Below the pieces are notes generated by a model. The model was not told where the DNA came from, searched no databases, and saw nothing but the letters and a program-made list of their open reading frames with translations. A DNA stretch of 64,000 nucleotides from Magnetococcales bacterium (GTDB lineage: Bacteria; Pseudomonadota; Magnetococcia; Magnetococcales; Magnetaquicoccaceae). Each line of letters opens with the position of its first letter. Positions within the stretch are counted from its first letter, which is position 1. The stretch covers positions 1-64,000 of the forward strand of contig JADGBT010000003.1 in NCBI GenBank assembly GCA_015231375.1, read 5' to 3'. A program made the position numbers and the translations under genes. Below, one piece after another: positions 35,785 to 44,790 of the stretch.

Positions 35785-36567
35785 CTACTTGGCGCCGCCC
35801 GGAGCAGCGGCGGCAGGTGGCGACACTCCGGCCGGATCCGGCAGGGGCTTGACTGCGGCGCGGATTTCGCGGGTCAGAAGGATTTCGATTCCGGCCGGAC
35901 GGCGGCTCTCCTCCCGGGCTTGGGCGGGCGCGGCGCGGGGCGCGGGATGTCCCGCAGGAATCAGACGCGCCGGATCCACCCCTCCGGCCGTGACCATGAA
36001 ATCAGCCAATGTGGCCGCCTCGGCGGCACTCGACGCCCAGACACTGGCCACGCCACCCACGGAGACGGACCTGGACTCCCCGCCATGACTGTCGATGCGG
36101 ACGATGTTGGGAATCCGGGCGTACATCTGGGCCAACTCCTTGAGCAACGGAACCACCTCCGGCCTCACGGTCACGCTCCCTTCCACAAAGAGAATGCCCC
36201 GGCTCAAGCGGATCAGGAAGCCCTCTTCCACCGCCATCACCTCCATCCCCTTGGCATCCGGCAGACGGCTTTGCATCCGCTCCAGCTTTTCCTTGATGCG
36301 CACCAGCTCGATGGCCTGTTCAAAGGCGATGGCCTCCTGCATCGCCCGGGAGGAGTCGCTCGCAACACCGGAAGGGACGAAAGCCCCCACCTCCAGGCCG
36401 AACGTGGCGCGAATGGACGCGGTGGCTTCGGCAAGCCGAAGCGGATCCGGACGGGAAATGGACAGCAACAAGACACAGACCGCCAGCAGCATGGCCATCA
36501 GGCTCACCAGCGGCATGAACCATCCCGGCGCGCCGGACAATCCGGGTTTGTCATCCAGTTCATCCAT
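35785..36567 (-). CDS. MotB-like stator protein lacking the ion-binding aspartate
   Basis: The 260-aa protein has the MotB plan: a short cytoplasmic N-terminus, one TM helix (WFMPLVSLMAMLLAVCVLLLS, listed in two parts in the family alignment), a coiled region (about 75-110), and an OmpA-like C-terminal domain (from about 130). The TM helix aligns with the MotB consensus W-x3-F-A-D-L-M-T, but the essential Asp is replaced by Ser22. The OmpA domain is also diverged: the peptidoglycan-binding Asp and Arg positions are not as in MotB (SHGGESRS and ASSAAEAATL). The gene directly follows motA. It may be a non-conducting stator variant or use another residue. Confidence 0.8.
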   Translation of the reverse strand: MDELDDKPGLSGAPGWFMPLVSLMAMLLAVCVLLLSISRPDPLRLAEATASIRATFGLEVGAFVPSGVASDSSRAMQEAIAFEQAIELVRIKEKLERMQSRLPDAKGMEVMAVEEGFLIRLSRGILFVEGSVTVRPEVVPLLKELAQMYARIPNIVRIDSHGGESRSVSVGGVASVWASSAAEAATLADFMVTAGGVDPARLIPAGHPAPRAAPAQAREESRRPAGIEILLTREIRAAVKPLPDPAGVSPPAAAAPGGAK

Positions 36568-36617
36568 GAGGATACCTTGTCTTCACGGCGGTCAGGCCCC
36601 TGTCGGGCCACGGGTGG

Positions 36618-37370
36618 TCATTTGAGATCCCGCGCCGTAGGCGGAAGAACCGCGATCAGGGATTCCAGCAACATGCGGGGATTGACCCCTTTTTGGATAC
36701 CGATCATGCCGTCGATGATCACCTGACGGACCGTCTGCTCTTCTTTGCTGTAGGCGGTCAACTTGTAGGAGATGGGCAGAGCCACCATGTTGGCGATGAA
36801 AATGCCATAAAAGGTGCTGATCAACGCCATGGCCAGACCAGGACCGATGGTGGCGGGATCTTCCATGTGTACCAGCATCTGCACCAGACCGATCAAGGTG
36901 CCCAGCAGTCCGAATGCCGGAGCCGCCTCGGCGATCCCTTCGAAGATCCCCACCCCGTTGCGGTGACGATCTCTTTGGTAACTCAACTCTTTGGCCAGCA
37001 ACTTTTCCAAGAAGGCCGGATCCGCCCCGTCCACGCAGTGATTGATGGCCTTTTGCAGGAATTCGTCCGGGGATTTGATCTTTTCCAACGCCAGAATGCC
37101 ATCCTTGCGGGCGATGTGGGACATCTCCACGATCTGGCTGATGATCTGATTGATATCGTGAGACTTGACAAAAAAAGCCTTCATCAGAATGCCAAACGCG
37201 CCGAACACCTCGCTCATCTTGTGACGGATGAACAAGGTGGCGATGGTCCCACCAAAGACGATCAGGATGCTGGGAATATCCACGAACATGCCCAGCTGCC
37301 CCTCCATCAGGATGGCGCTGAACATCAAGGCAAGCCCGAATACAAATCCGATGATCGTTGCAAAATCCAT
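36618..37370 (-). CDS. motA: MotA/PomA-family flagellar stator protein
   Basis: The 250-aa protein has four TM helices and the large cytoplasmic loop typical of MotA/PomA. The rotor-contact residues are present at the PomA positions, Arg88, Lys89 and Glu96, as are the two channel prolines (Pro151 in AAPAFGLLGTLIG and Pro199 in ALPISYK). It is therefore a full A subunit. It is followed on the same strand by the MotB-like gene (50-bp gap) and two PilZ genes. A Na+ or H+ preference cannot be set from this protein alone. Confidence 0.9.
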   Translation of the reverse strand: MDFATIIGFVFGLALMFSAILMEGQLGMFVDIPSILIVFGGTIATLFIRHKMSEVFGAFGILMKAFFVKSHDINQIISQIVEMSHIARKDGILALEKIKSPDEFLQKAINHCVDGADPAFLEKLLAKELSYQRDRHRNGVGIFEGIAEAAPAFGLLGTLIGLVQMLVHMEDPATIGPGLAMALISTFYGIFIANMVALPISYKLTAYSKEEQTVRQVIIDGMIGIQKGVNPRMLLESLIAVLPPTARDLK

Positions 37371-37440
37371 ACGCTTGGTTCCCAGTCAGGTCATAGGCTT
37401 GCCGGATTCGAGTCGCGGCCCATGGGCCGGCATTCCGGGC

Positions 37441-37492
37441 ATTCACGACATTCACGATACGAGACAAATCACGACAAACGACAAATCACGAC
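37441..37492. repeat. Short direct repeats upstream of motA
   Basis: GACAAATCACGAC occurs at 37463-37475 and again at 37480-37492 (17-bp period), next to a related pair ATTCACGAC/ATTCACGAT at 37441-37458 (9-bp period). On the - strand the unit reads GTCGTGATTTGTC. It lies 70-120 bp upstream of motA, between motA and mtnA, and could be a set of operator sites or simple slippage repeats. Confidence 0.6.
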
Positions 37493-37543
37493 AGAAACGA
37501 GAGCAAGAAACGATCCAAATACTATCCGGTTCCCCCCTCCGAT

Positions 37544-38593
37544 TCAAGAGCGGAACAGCCCCCGTATCCCCACGGCGTCCGGGGAATGGACCACCCCTTT
37601 TTCCGTGACCAGCGCCGCAATCAGTTCGGCGGGCGTCACGTCAAAGGCGGGATTGAACACCCGCACCCCATGAGGGGCCACCCGCTGTCCCGAAAAATGG
37701 GTCACCTCCTCTTCGGAACGCTCCTCGATGGGAATCTGCGCGCCTGTGGGGGTGTTCAGATCGATGGTGGACAACGGACAGGCCACCAGAAACGGAATGC
37801 CATGGCGTTTGGCCAGCACCGCGTGGGCATAGGTTCCGATCTTGTTGGCCACATCGCCGTTGGCCGCCACCCGGTCCGCCCCCACCACCACCACATCCAC
37901 CAATCCGCGACTCATGGCGTGACCGGCCATGGAATCGGTCATCAAGGTCACGTCAAAACCGTCGTGGAGCAACTCCCAGGCGGTCAGACGGGCCCCTTGC
38001 AGATAAGGACGGGTTTCGGTGGCATACACCCTCACCGCTCCGAAGCGATCCCGCGCGGCGCGAATCACCCCCAAGGCGGTCCCGTATCCCGCCGTAGCCA
38101 AAGCGCCGGCATTGCAATGGGTCATGATGGCCAGAGGTCTCCCGCCGACCGGAATGGGCAGAATGGCCGCCCCCGCCGCCCCCATGGCCCGACACGACGC
38201 GATATCCTCCCGATGGATCGCCTCGGCTTCGGCCAGCAACCGCTCCGGCACGCCCGCAGGCTCCCCGGCCAACAACGGCTGCATGCGATCCAAAGCCCAG
38301 GCCAGATTCACCGCCGTGGGCCGGGCCGCCCGCAACTGCCGCATGGCGGGATCCATGGCCAGAGACCAGGAGGCGGGAAGGCCCTCCCGCGCCAACCGAA
38401 ACGCCTCCACCGCCACCCCGAAAGCCGCCGCGCAACCGATGGCCGGCGCTCCCCGCACCACCATGTCGCGAATGGCCTGCGCCACCTCGGCGGCGGAAAC
38501 GTAATCGTGATAGATCTCATCGCTGGGCAAACGCCGCTGATCCAGCATGCGCACCCGACCATCCTTCCAAACCGCGACATCGAAAACAGTCAT
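37544..38593 (-). CDS. mtnA: S-methyl-5-thioribose-1-phosphate isomerase
   Basis: The 349-aa enzyme converts methylthioribose-1-phosphate to methylthioribulose-1-phosphate in the methionine salvage pathway. Conserved blocks are VRGAPAIGCAAAFGVA, THCNAGALATAGYGTALGVIR, and VVVGADRVAANGDVANKIGTY, the latter with the catalytic Asp. It belongs to the eIF2B-like family, but its length and the GA-LATAGYG block mark it as MtnA. The ATG at 38593 overlaps the prmA stop. No other salvage gene is present in the window. Confidence 0.93.
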   Translation of the reverse strand: MTVFDVAVWKDGRVRMLDQRRLPSDEIYHDYVSAAEVAQAIRDMVVRGAPAIGCAAAFGVAVEAFRLAREGLPASWSLAMDPAMRQLRAARPTAVNLAWALDRMQPLLAGEPAGVPERLLAEAEAIHREDIASCRAMGAAGAAILPIPVGGRPLAIMTHCNAGALATAGYGTALGVIRAARDRFGAVRVYATETRPYLQGARLTAWELLHDGFDVTLMTDSMAGHAMSRGLVDVVVVGADRVAANGDVANKIGTYAHAVLAKRHGIPFLVACPLSTIDLNTPTGAQIPIEERSEEEVTHFSGQRVAPHGVRVFNPAFDVTPAELIAALVTEKGVVHSPDAVGIRGLFRS

Positions 38594-39453
38594 GATCCCT
38601 CTCCAGATGCCAATAAAAGCACGGCCCACTCCTCGATGAACAGGGTCCGATCCAGCCGCACCCCTTCGCCCTCGAACGCCAATTGCACTTCGCGCGCCTG
38701 CTCCCGCAAGATCCCGGAAAGAATCAGACTGCCCCCCGGCGCCAGCGCCGCCACCAGGGGCGCCACCGCCGACAGCAGGACCGACGCCAGAATGTTGGCC
38801 ACGATGGTCTGAAACTGACCCTCCGGCACCTGGGCGCATTCCACGATCTCCAACCGCTCCGCGACCCCGTTGAGCCGGGCGTTGCGTTGCGCGGTCTCCA
38901 CGGCCACCGGATCCAGATCGGTCCCCACCACCCCCTCGGCGCCCAGCATGACCGCCCAGATGCCCAATACCCCGGAACCGCAACCCATGTCCAGCACCCG
39001 TCCCAACGGCTTTTGACCCGCCACCGCCTCCAGCAGTTCCAGACAGCCCCGGGTGGTGGCGTGGGTGCCACTGCCAAAGGCCATCTCCGGATCCATGCGC
39101 AACACCCGACGCCCGGAATCGATCGGCTCATCCAGCCAGGAGGGCACGATCAGCAACCCTTTGCCCACGGGCAGGGGCGTGTAGGACTCCTTCCACGCCT
39201 CGGCCCAATCCTGCTCGGCCAGAAACCGCCAGGTGACCGCCTGCGCTTCGGCCACCCACCCCGCAGCGGCCAGAACCAGCAACAGCCGAATCTCCACCCC
39301 GGTCCGATCCACCTCGGGATCGAAGTAACCGGTCACCAGCAGCCGATCCCCGGCCACGGTGGCAGAAACCCCCATGGAACCTTCCGCCGTCAAATGATCG
39401 GCAACGCTCTCCTCGAACGCCCGCTCCACCAATACCCGCAATTCCCAGGTCAT
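38590..39453 (-). CDS. prmA: Ribosomal protein L11 methyltransferase
   Basis: The 287-aa SAM-dependent methyltransferase trimethylates ribosomal protein L11. The motif I loop is LDMGCGSGVLGIWAVMLG, and the substrate region begins with DPEMAFGSGTHATTRGCLELLE, specific to PrmA. Length fits the family. The ATG at 39453 follows GAGGGA. Further upstream the frame is open but would add residues not found in PrmA. The stop codon overlaps the mtnA start, so the two genes form an operon read leftward from a promoter shared back-to-back with mfd. Confidence 0.93.
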   Translation of the reverse strand: MTWELRVLVERAFEESVADHLTAEGSMGVSATVAGDRLLVTGYFDPEVDRTGVEIRLLLVLAAAGWVAEAQAVTWRFLAEQDWAEAWKESYTPLPVGKGLLIVPSWLDEPIDSGRRVLRMDPEMAFGSGTHATTRGCLELLEAVAGQKPLGRVLDMGCGSGVLGIWAVMLGAEGVVGTDLDPVAVETAQRNARLNGVAERLEIVECAQVPEGQFQTIVANILASVLLSAVAPLVAALAPGGSLILSGILREQAREVQLAFEGEGVRLDRTLFIEEWAVLLLASGEGS

Positions 39454-39536
39454 CGCATTCCCTCTTTTCGCTTGAACCCGCTCAACTTTCCCGCCCGGAT
39501 CATCCCCGGCGCCGGAAAAACCGCTCTCAGGCTGGG

Positions 39537-39564
39537 TTGACACTGCATATTATATTATTATAAA
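39537..39564 (+). promoter_or_regulatory. Promoter of mfd
   Basis: TTGACA at 39537-39542 and TATAAA at 39559-39564 are spaced by 16 bp in an AT-rich stretch. A start of transcription near 39571 is predicted. The oppositely directed prmA promoter overlaps the same bases, so the two could compete. Confidence 0.55.
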
Positions 39565-39575
39565 TACACAATCAA
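39547..39575 (-). promoter_or_regulatory. Promoter of prmA-mtnA
   Basis: On the - strand, TTGATT (39570-39575) and TAATAT (39547-39552) are 17 bp apart, about 95 bp upstream of the prmA ATG. It lies inside the mfd promoter region, giving overlapping back-to-back promoters. Confidence 0.45.
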
Positions 39576-39624
39576 TTATTTGCCCGAACTTTCACACCGC
39601 CAGACCACCGATACGTCCATTCCC

Positions 39625-42600
39625 GTGAAACATCCCCTGCTCGCCCCCCTGGTGCCTCTTCTGGAACGTCGCGGCCCACCCTATCCGCTCCTGGGCAATC
39701 TCCCCGGCGCCGCCCTCCCATGGTTGGCGATCGAAACCTCCCGACACGCCCTGGGACCGGTCGTGGTGGTCACCGGAACCTCGGCGCGGGCGGAAAGCCT
39801 GTATCGGGAACTGCTCTTCTTCGCCGACCACCTGACGCCGACGCTTACCCTGCTGCCCTTTCCGGCCTGGGAGACCCTGCCCTTTGAACGGCTCTCCCCC
39901 TATGGACCGATCATGGGAGAACGCATCCGCGCCCTGTTCCGCCTCACCCAGACCCTGGGCACCGGCCCGGTGATGGCCGGAGATACGGCGGGACACACCC
40001 TGACCACCCTCATCACCACCCCCTCGGCCCTCATGCGCCGCACGGTTCCCCATCAATATCTGGCCACCCATGGCTTTTCGGTCTCCCGAGGGGATCAACT
40101 CAATCTGGCCGCGCTGCGCCATTTTCTGGCCTCGGCGGGCTATCGCGCCGCCACCCAGGTGGAAGAGTCCGGGGAATACGCCATCCGGGGCGGCATCGTC
40201 GATTTTTTCCCGCCGGGCAGAGAAGACCCGGTGCGCCTGGAACTGTTCGGCGACGAGGTGGAAACCCTCCGACTCTTCGACCCCATCACCCAACGCTCCA
40301 CGGATCGCATCCAGTCGGTCCAGGCCCTGCCGGTGAGCGAGGTGATCCTCACCGAAGAGACCATCCGCGACTTTCGCGCCTCGTTCCGCCAGGCCCACGG
40401 CATCGGCGCCGCCGAGGACGAACTGTACAAACAGGTCTCCAAAGGGGAAAAATCCCCAGGCATGGAACAATATCTGCCCTTTTTCTACAACACGGCGGAA
40501 ACCTTCTTCGACTACCTGCCCCCCACGGCGCTGTTCCTGCTCGACACCGACGCCCTCGCCGAAGCCAAACGCTTCGACGACGAGGTGCAAGAACGCCTCA
40601 CCCATCTAGCACACGAAACCCAACACGATTCTGGCCGCCCCCCGCCGCCTCGTGAACTCTACCTCTCGGAAACCACACTCCGGGAACAGCTCAACCGTTT
40701 CGCCCTGTTCGCCACCACCCCCCAGGCTGCGCCGGGTGGCATCTCCATGGGGTTTGATCCGGCTCCCAACTTCATCCAGCCGACCACAGGCACCGAATCT
40801 CCCGAGCCCCCCAAGCCGCCCCTGGATCTGGCCAGCGACGCCATTCGTCAGGCCCATGGCCAGGGGTTCAAGGTGTGTGTCACCGCCACCTCCATGGGGC
40901 AACGGGAACGACTGCGGGAACTCCTCGAAGATCACAAAATTCCCACCGCCACGGTTTCCCACTGGAACGAACTGCTCGCCGTCGCCCCCGGTTCCACCAC
41001 CTTTCTGGCGGTCGGCGATCTGGAAAGCGGTTTCATTCACGGTCGCATGGGCATCGTGCTGCTGACCGAAAGCGCCATCTTCGGCATCAAAACCAAACGG
41101 CGCAAGACCGATCCCCGCTATCTGGATCAACTGCTGGCCGGATTCGCCGACCTGCGGGAACAAGATCCCGTGGTGCATGCCGACCACGGCGTGGGCCGCT
41201 ATGGCGGACTTCTCTCCCTGGAGGTGGGGGGGATCAAGAACGATTTTCTGCTGATCCACTACGCCGGCTCGGACAAACTCTACGCCCCGGTGGAAAACCT
41301 CGACCGGGTGACCAAATACGTCGGCGGCGAAGAGGTGCCGCTGGACAAGCTCGGCGGCATCAAGTGGGAAAAAACCAAAGAAAAAGCCAAACGCAAAATC
41401 CTGGAAATGGCCGAAGAACTGGTGCGGCTGCAAGCCATGCGACAGGCCAACCAGGGGTACCGGTTTTCCACGCCGGATCCGCTGCTGCAAGAGTTCGCGG
41501 CGGGATTTCCCTTCGAGGAGACCCCGGACCAGACCGCCGCCATCGAAGCGGTGCTGGAGGACATGGCCCAGAGCAAACCCATGGACCGGCTGGTCTGCGG
41601 AGACGTGGGGTTCGGCAAGACCGAAGTGGCCTTGCGGGCCGCCTTCCGGGCGGTGATGGATGGCAAACAGGTGGCGGTCTTGAGTCCCACCACCATCCTG
41701 ACCCAGCAACACTTCGAAACCTTCAGCCGTCGTCTCGCCGCCTATCCGATCACGGTGGACATTCTGTCGCGTTTCCGCACCCCGGCGGAACAAAAAAAAG
41801 CCGTGGAGATGATCGCCTGCGGAGGGGTGGACATCATCGTGGGCACCCATCGCCTGCTGCAAAAAGATGTGGTGTTCAAGGATCTGGGACTGCTGGTGGT
41901 GGACGAGGAGCAACGATTCGGGGTGGTCCACAAGGAACGCATCAAACAGATGCGCGCCACGGTGGACATCCTCACCCTGACCGCCACCCCCATCCCCCGC
42001 ACCCTGCACATGGCCATGACCGGTCTGCGGGACATTTCCATCATCGCCACGCCTCCGGTCAACCGGTTGTCCATCCGCACCTTTGTGCTCCAGTACGACC
42101 GCCAGAAAGTGCGGGAGGCGGTATTGCGGGAAATCTACCGGGGAGGACAGGTTTTCTTTGTCCACAACCGGGTGCAGGATATCGAAAAGATGGCGGTCGA
42201 GCTCGCCGAACTGGTCCCGGAGGCCAAAATCGGCGTGGCCCATGGCCAGATGCGGGAAGGTCGGCTGGAAAAGATCATGCTCTCCTTCTATCGCCAGGAA
42301 TTCAACCTGCTGCTGTGTACCACCATCATCGAAAACGGCGTGGATATCCCCACCGCCAACACCATCATTATCCACCGGGCCGACCGCTTCGGCCTGGCGC
42401 AACTGCATCAACTGCGCGGACGCGTGGGACGCTCCAAACATCGGGCCTACGCCTATCTGTTCATCCCGCATCCCCAATCCCTCACCGAAGACGCCCTGCG
42501 ACGGCTGGAGGCCATCGAGTCCATGGGAGAACTGGGAGCGGGATTCACCCTGGCCACCCACGACCTGGAAATCCGTGGCGCCGGCAACATGCTGGGAGAA

Positions 42601-43164
42601 GAACAGTCGGGACAAATCCGGGAAGTGGGCTTTGAACTGTACAATCAGATGCTCAAGGAAGCGGTGGAAAGTCTCACCTCCGGCCAAGGTCTCGCCTCAC
42701 CAACCGACAAACCGGAGCCCGAAGAGTTCTCACCGGTGATCAATCTGCACATCTCCACCCACATCCCGGAGGATTACGTTCCGGACGTGCGCCAGAGGCT
42801 GACCCTCTACAAACGCATCGCCACCCTGGAAACCGCCAACGATATCGGAGAGATGCGCGCCGAACTCACGGACCGCTTTGGCCATTTGCCCGAATCCGCC
42901 TCCAATCTGCTCCGGGTCATGAGTCTCAAGCAGGCGTGCCGGAGAATCAAGATCCTCAAAATCGATGCCGGCCCCAAAGGGGCGAGCATCCAGTTCCACG
43001 CCACTCCGAACGTCAGCCCGGAAGGGATCATCGGCTTGTTGCAGCAGGGGAAAGGGAGCATCCGCCTCAATCACGAGACCCAGACCCTGAGCATCAAGGA
43101 TCGCGCCTGGGAGGAGGCTGCGGTGCGCATCGAGGAGTTGCACAGCCTCTTGCGTCAGTTGTAA
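39625..43164 (+). CDS. mfd: Transcription-repair coupling factor (Mfd)
   Basis: This ATP-dependent translocase pushes stalled RNA polymerase off DNA and recruits UvrA. Counted from the GTG start it has 1179 residues. The parts in order are the N-terminal UvrB-like region, the RNA polymerase-interacting domain (YAGSDKLYAPVENLDRVTKY), SF2 helicase domains (Walker A GDVGFGKT with Lys665, then VVDEEQRFG), and the TRCF C-terminal domain. The frame opens at TTG 39580, but that codon is only about 9 bp after the predicted transcription start, so GTG 39625 (MKHPLLAPL) is preferred. Neither has a clear ribosome-binding site. It ends at the shared terminator at 43226. Confidence 0.93.
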   Translation: MKHPLLAPLVPLLERRGPPYPLLGNLPGAALPWLAIETSRHALGPVVVVTGTSARAESLYRELLFFADHLTPTLTLLPFPAWETLPFERLSPYGPIMGERIRALFRLTQTLGTGPVMAGDTAGHTLTTLITTPSALMRRTVPHQYLATHGFSVSRGDQLNLAALRHFLASAGYRAATQVEESGEYAIRGGIVDFFPPGREDPVRLELFGDEVETLRLFDPITQRSTDRIQSVQALPVSEVILTEETIRDFRASFRQAHGIGAAEDELYKQVSKGEKSPGMEQYLPFFYNTAETFFDYLPPTALFLLDTDALAEAKRFDDEVQERLTHLAHETQHDSGRPPPPRELYLSETTLREQLNRFALFATTPQAAPGGISMGFDPAPNFIQPTTGTESPEPPKPPLDLASDAIRQAHGQGFKVCVTATSMGQRERLRELLEDHKIPTATVSHWNELLAVAPGSTTFLAVGDLESGFIHGRMGIVLLTESAIFGIKTKRRKTDPRYLDQLLAGFADLREQDPVVHADHGVGRYGGLLSLEVGGIKNDFLLIHYAGSDKLYAPVENLDRVTKYVGGEEVPLDKLGGIKWEKTKEKAKRKILEMAEELVRLQAMRQANQGYRFSTPDPLLQEFAAGFPFEETPDQTAAIEAVLEDMAQSKPMDRLVCGDVGFGKTEVALRAAFRAVMDGKQVAVLSPTTILTQQHFETFSRRLAAYPITVDILSRFRTPAEQKKAVEMIACGGVDIIVGTHRLLQKDVVFKDLGLLVVDEEQRFGVVHKERIKQMRATVDILTLTATPIPRTLHMAMTGLRDISIIATPPVNRLSIRTFVLQYDRQKVREAVLREIYRGGQVFFVHNRVQDIEKMAVELAELVPEAKIGVAHGQMREGRLEKIMLSFYRQEFNLLLCTTIIENGVDIPTANTIIIHRADRFGLAQLHQLRGRVGRSKHRAYAYLFIPHPQSLTEDALRRLEAIESMGELGAGFTLATHDLEIRGAGNMLGEEQSGQIREVGFELYNQMLKEAVESLTSGQGLASPTDKPEPEEFSPVINLHISTHIPEDYVPDVRQRLTLYKRIATLETANDIGEMRAELTDRFGHLPESASNLLRVMSLKQACRRIKILKIDAGPKGASIQFHATPNVSPEGIIGLLQQGKGSIRLNHETQTLSIKDRAWEEAAVRIEELHSLLRQL

Positions 43165-43225
43165 ACCTCAAAAAAGAGAAGCCTCCTCCTCCCGCGAACA
43201 AGGAGCGGGTCTCCCCTCGCCCATC

Positions 43226-43261
43226 AAAAAAGGCCGACGGTTTGCACCATCGGCCTTTTTT
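43226..43261. terminator. Bidirectional rho-independent terminator between mfd and rplQ
   Basis: A stem pairs GGCCGACGG with CCATCGGCC (one mismatch) around a 6-nt loop, flanked by six A on the left and six T on the right. It ends mfd on the + strand and the whole ribosomal superoperon on the - strand. Confidence 0.9.
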
Positions 43262-43341
43262 GATCTTCAATGACTTCTGCATGCTTCAAACGAGGCAACC
43301 CAATCAAACGGTTGCAACGTCATGATTCCGGCAAAACCCCA

Positions 43342-43716
43342 TCAAGCCGTCGCCTGCCGCTCCACCAATTCCAGGAAGGCCATCGGCGCGCAGTCACCAA
43401 AACGGTGACGGGTCTTGATGATTCTCGTATAACCGCCATTCCGGGTCCGGTTGCGCTCGGCAATATCCGAAAACAGCTTGTGGGTCACTTCCTTGTCGGT
43501 CATCACGGACAAAGCCTGACGCCGGGAGTGCAGCGACCCATCTTTTCCCAAGGTCACCATCCGATCCGCCAACATGCGCAATTCCTTGGCACGGGGCAGG
43601 GTGATTTCGATTCGCTCATACCGGAACAGACTGGTCAACATGTTTTTCAACATGGCATTGCGAATATCGGGTCTCAGATTCAGTTTGCGGCCCTTTTTGA
43701 GGTGTCTCATGATCAA
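43342..43716 (-). CDS. rplQ: 50S ribosomal protein L17
   Basis: The 124-aa L17 begins MIMRHLKKGRKLNLRPD, with the family's N-terminal RHLK-x-GRKL signature, and has the RNA-binding core residues LRMLADRMVTLGK. It lies at the surface of the large subunit near the polypeptide exit. It is the last gene of the alpha operon, directly after rpoA (28 bp), and the terminator at 43226 follows it. Its C-terminus is short relative to proteins with acidic tails. Confidence 0.95.
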   Translation of the reverse strand: MIMRHLKKGRKLNLRPDIRNAMLKNMLTSLFRYERIEITLPRAKELRMLADRMVTLGKDGSLHSRRQALSVMTDKEVTHKLFSDIAERNRTRNGGYTRIIKTRHRFGDCAPMAFLELVERQATA

Positions 43717-43744
43717 TCCGTCCTTAAATCAGATGTTCTCTTTC

Positions 43745-44764
43745 CTAGAAATTCTCTTCATCGAACTGCTTGGCCAAGTCTTCGATATTTTCAGGCGGCC
43801 AACCATCCAGATGCATGCCCAGGCTCAGATCCATCTCTTCCAGCACTTCCTTGATTTCATTCAAGGATTTGCGTCCAAAATTGGGAGTCTTGAGCATTTC
43901 GGATTCGGTTTTTTGAACCAGGTCACCGATATAGACGATGTCATCATTCTTCAAGCAGTTGGCCGAGCGGACCGAAAGTTCCAGCTCATCGACCTTGCGG
44001 AAGAGATTGGGGTTCCATTTGGGTGTGGCGTTGTCGTCACGTCCCTCGTGGATGGGGATGTCATCAAAATTGATAAACAGGCTCAACTGATCCTGAAGAA
44101 TTTTGGCAGCCAGGGCCAAAGCGTCTTCCGGGCTCACGACACCATTGGTTTCGATGTCGAGAACCAATTTGTCATAGTCGGTCTGTTGTCCGACGCGGGC
44201 ATTGGATACTTTATACGAAACCCGTTTGACGGGATTGTAGCTGCAATCCAAGGGGATGTCACCGATATTGGTCGGGACATCATCGGCGCCGGGTGTGGCA
44301 CGAACATAACCTTTACCGGTTGTGACGGTCATGGTCATATTCAATTTGCCACTTTTATTCAGAGTGGCGATGTGGTGATGGGGGTTGAGGATTTCCACAT
44401 CATGGCCGCATTCGATATCGCCAGCCGTGACCACACCTTCTTTATCCGCGACCAAAGACATGGTACGGGTTGAACCGCTTTTCATCCGGATGGCCACGCC
44501 CTTGAGGTTGAGGATGATATCGGTCACATCCTCCAGCACACCCGGAATGCTTGAAAACTCATGCAAGACACCTTCGATCTTGACCGACGAAACTGCTGCT
44601 CCCTGCAACGAAGAGAGCAGAACACGACGCAAGGCATTGCCAAGAGTAGTGCCAAATCCACGTTCCAGGGGTTCGGCAACCAGAGTGGCCTTGTATTGAG
44701 AATCTCCATCCCCGACCAACTCCACCTTGCGGGGCTTGATCAATTCCGTCCAATTCCTGTACAT
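43745..44764 (-). CDS. rpoA: DNA-directed RNA polymerase subunit alpha
   Basis: The 339-aa alpha subunit assembles RNA polymerase. The N-terminal domain has the [21 protein letters not shown] dimer helix (H1), and the C-terminal domain (about residues 255-320) has [40 protein letters not shown], the DNA- and activator-binding part. The ATG at 44764 ([11 protein letters not shown]) follows GGGGGA. The upstream frame adds nine residues that fit no homologue. It lies between rpsD and rplQ as in other proteobacteria. Confidence 0.97.
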   Translation of the reverse strand: MYRNWTELIKPRKVELVGDGDSQYKATLVAEPLERGFGTTLGNALRRVLLSSLQGAAVSSVKIEGVLHEFSSIPGVLEDVTDIILNLKGVAIRMKSGSTRTMSLVADKEGVVTAGDIECGHDVEILNPHHHIATLNKSGKLNMTMTVTTGKGYVRATPGADDVPTNIGDIPLDCSYNPVKRVSYKVSNARVGQQTDYDKLVLDIETNGVVSPEDALALAAKILQDQLSLFINFDDIPIHEGRDDNATPKWNPNLFRKVDELELSVRSANCLKNDDIVYIGDLVQKTESEMLKTPNFGRKSLNEIKEVLEEMDLSLGMHLDGWPPENIEDLAKQFDEENF

Positions 44765-44790
44765 CACAATCCCCCATCCAGGTAAACACA

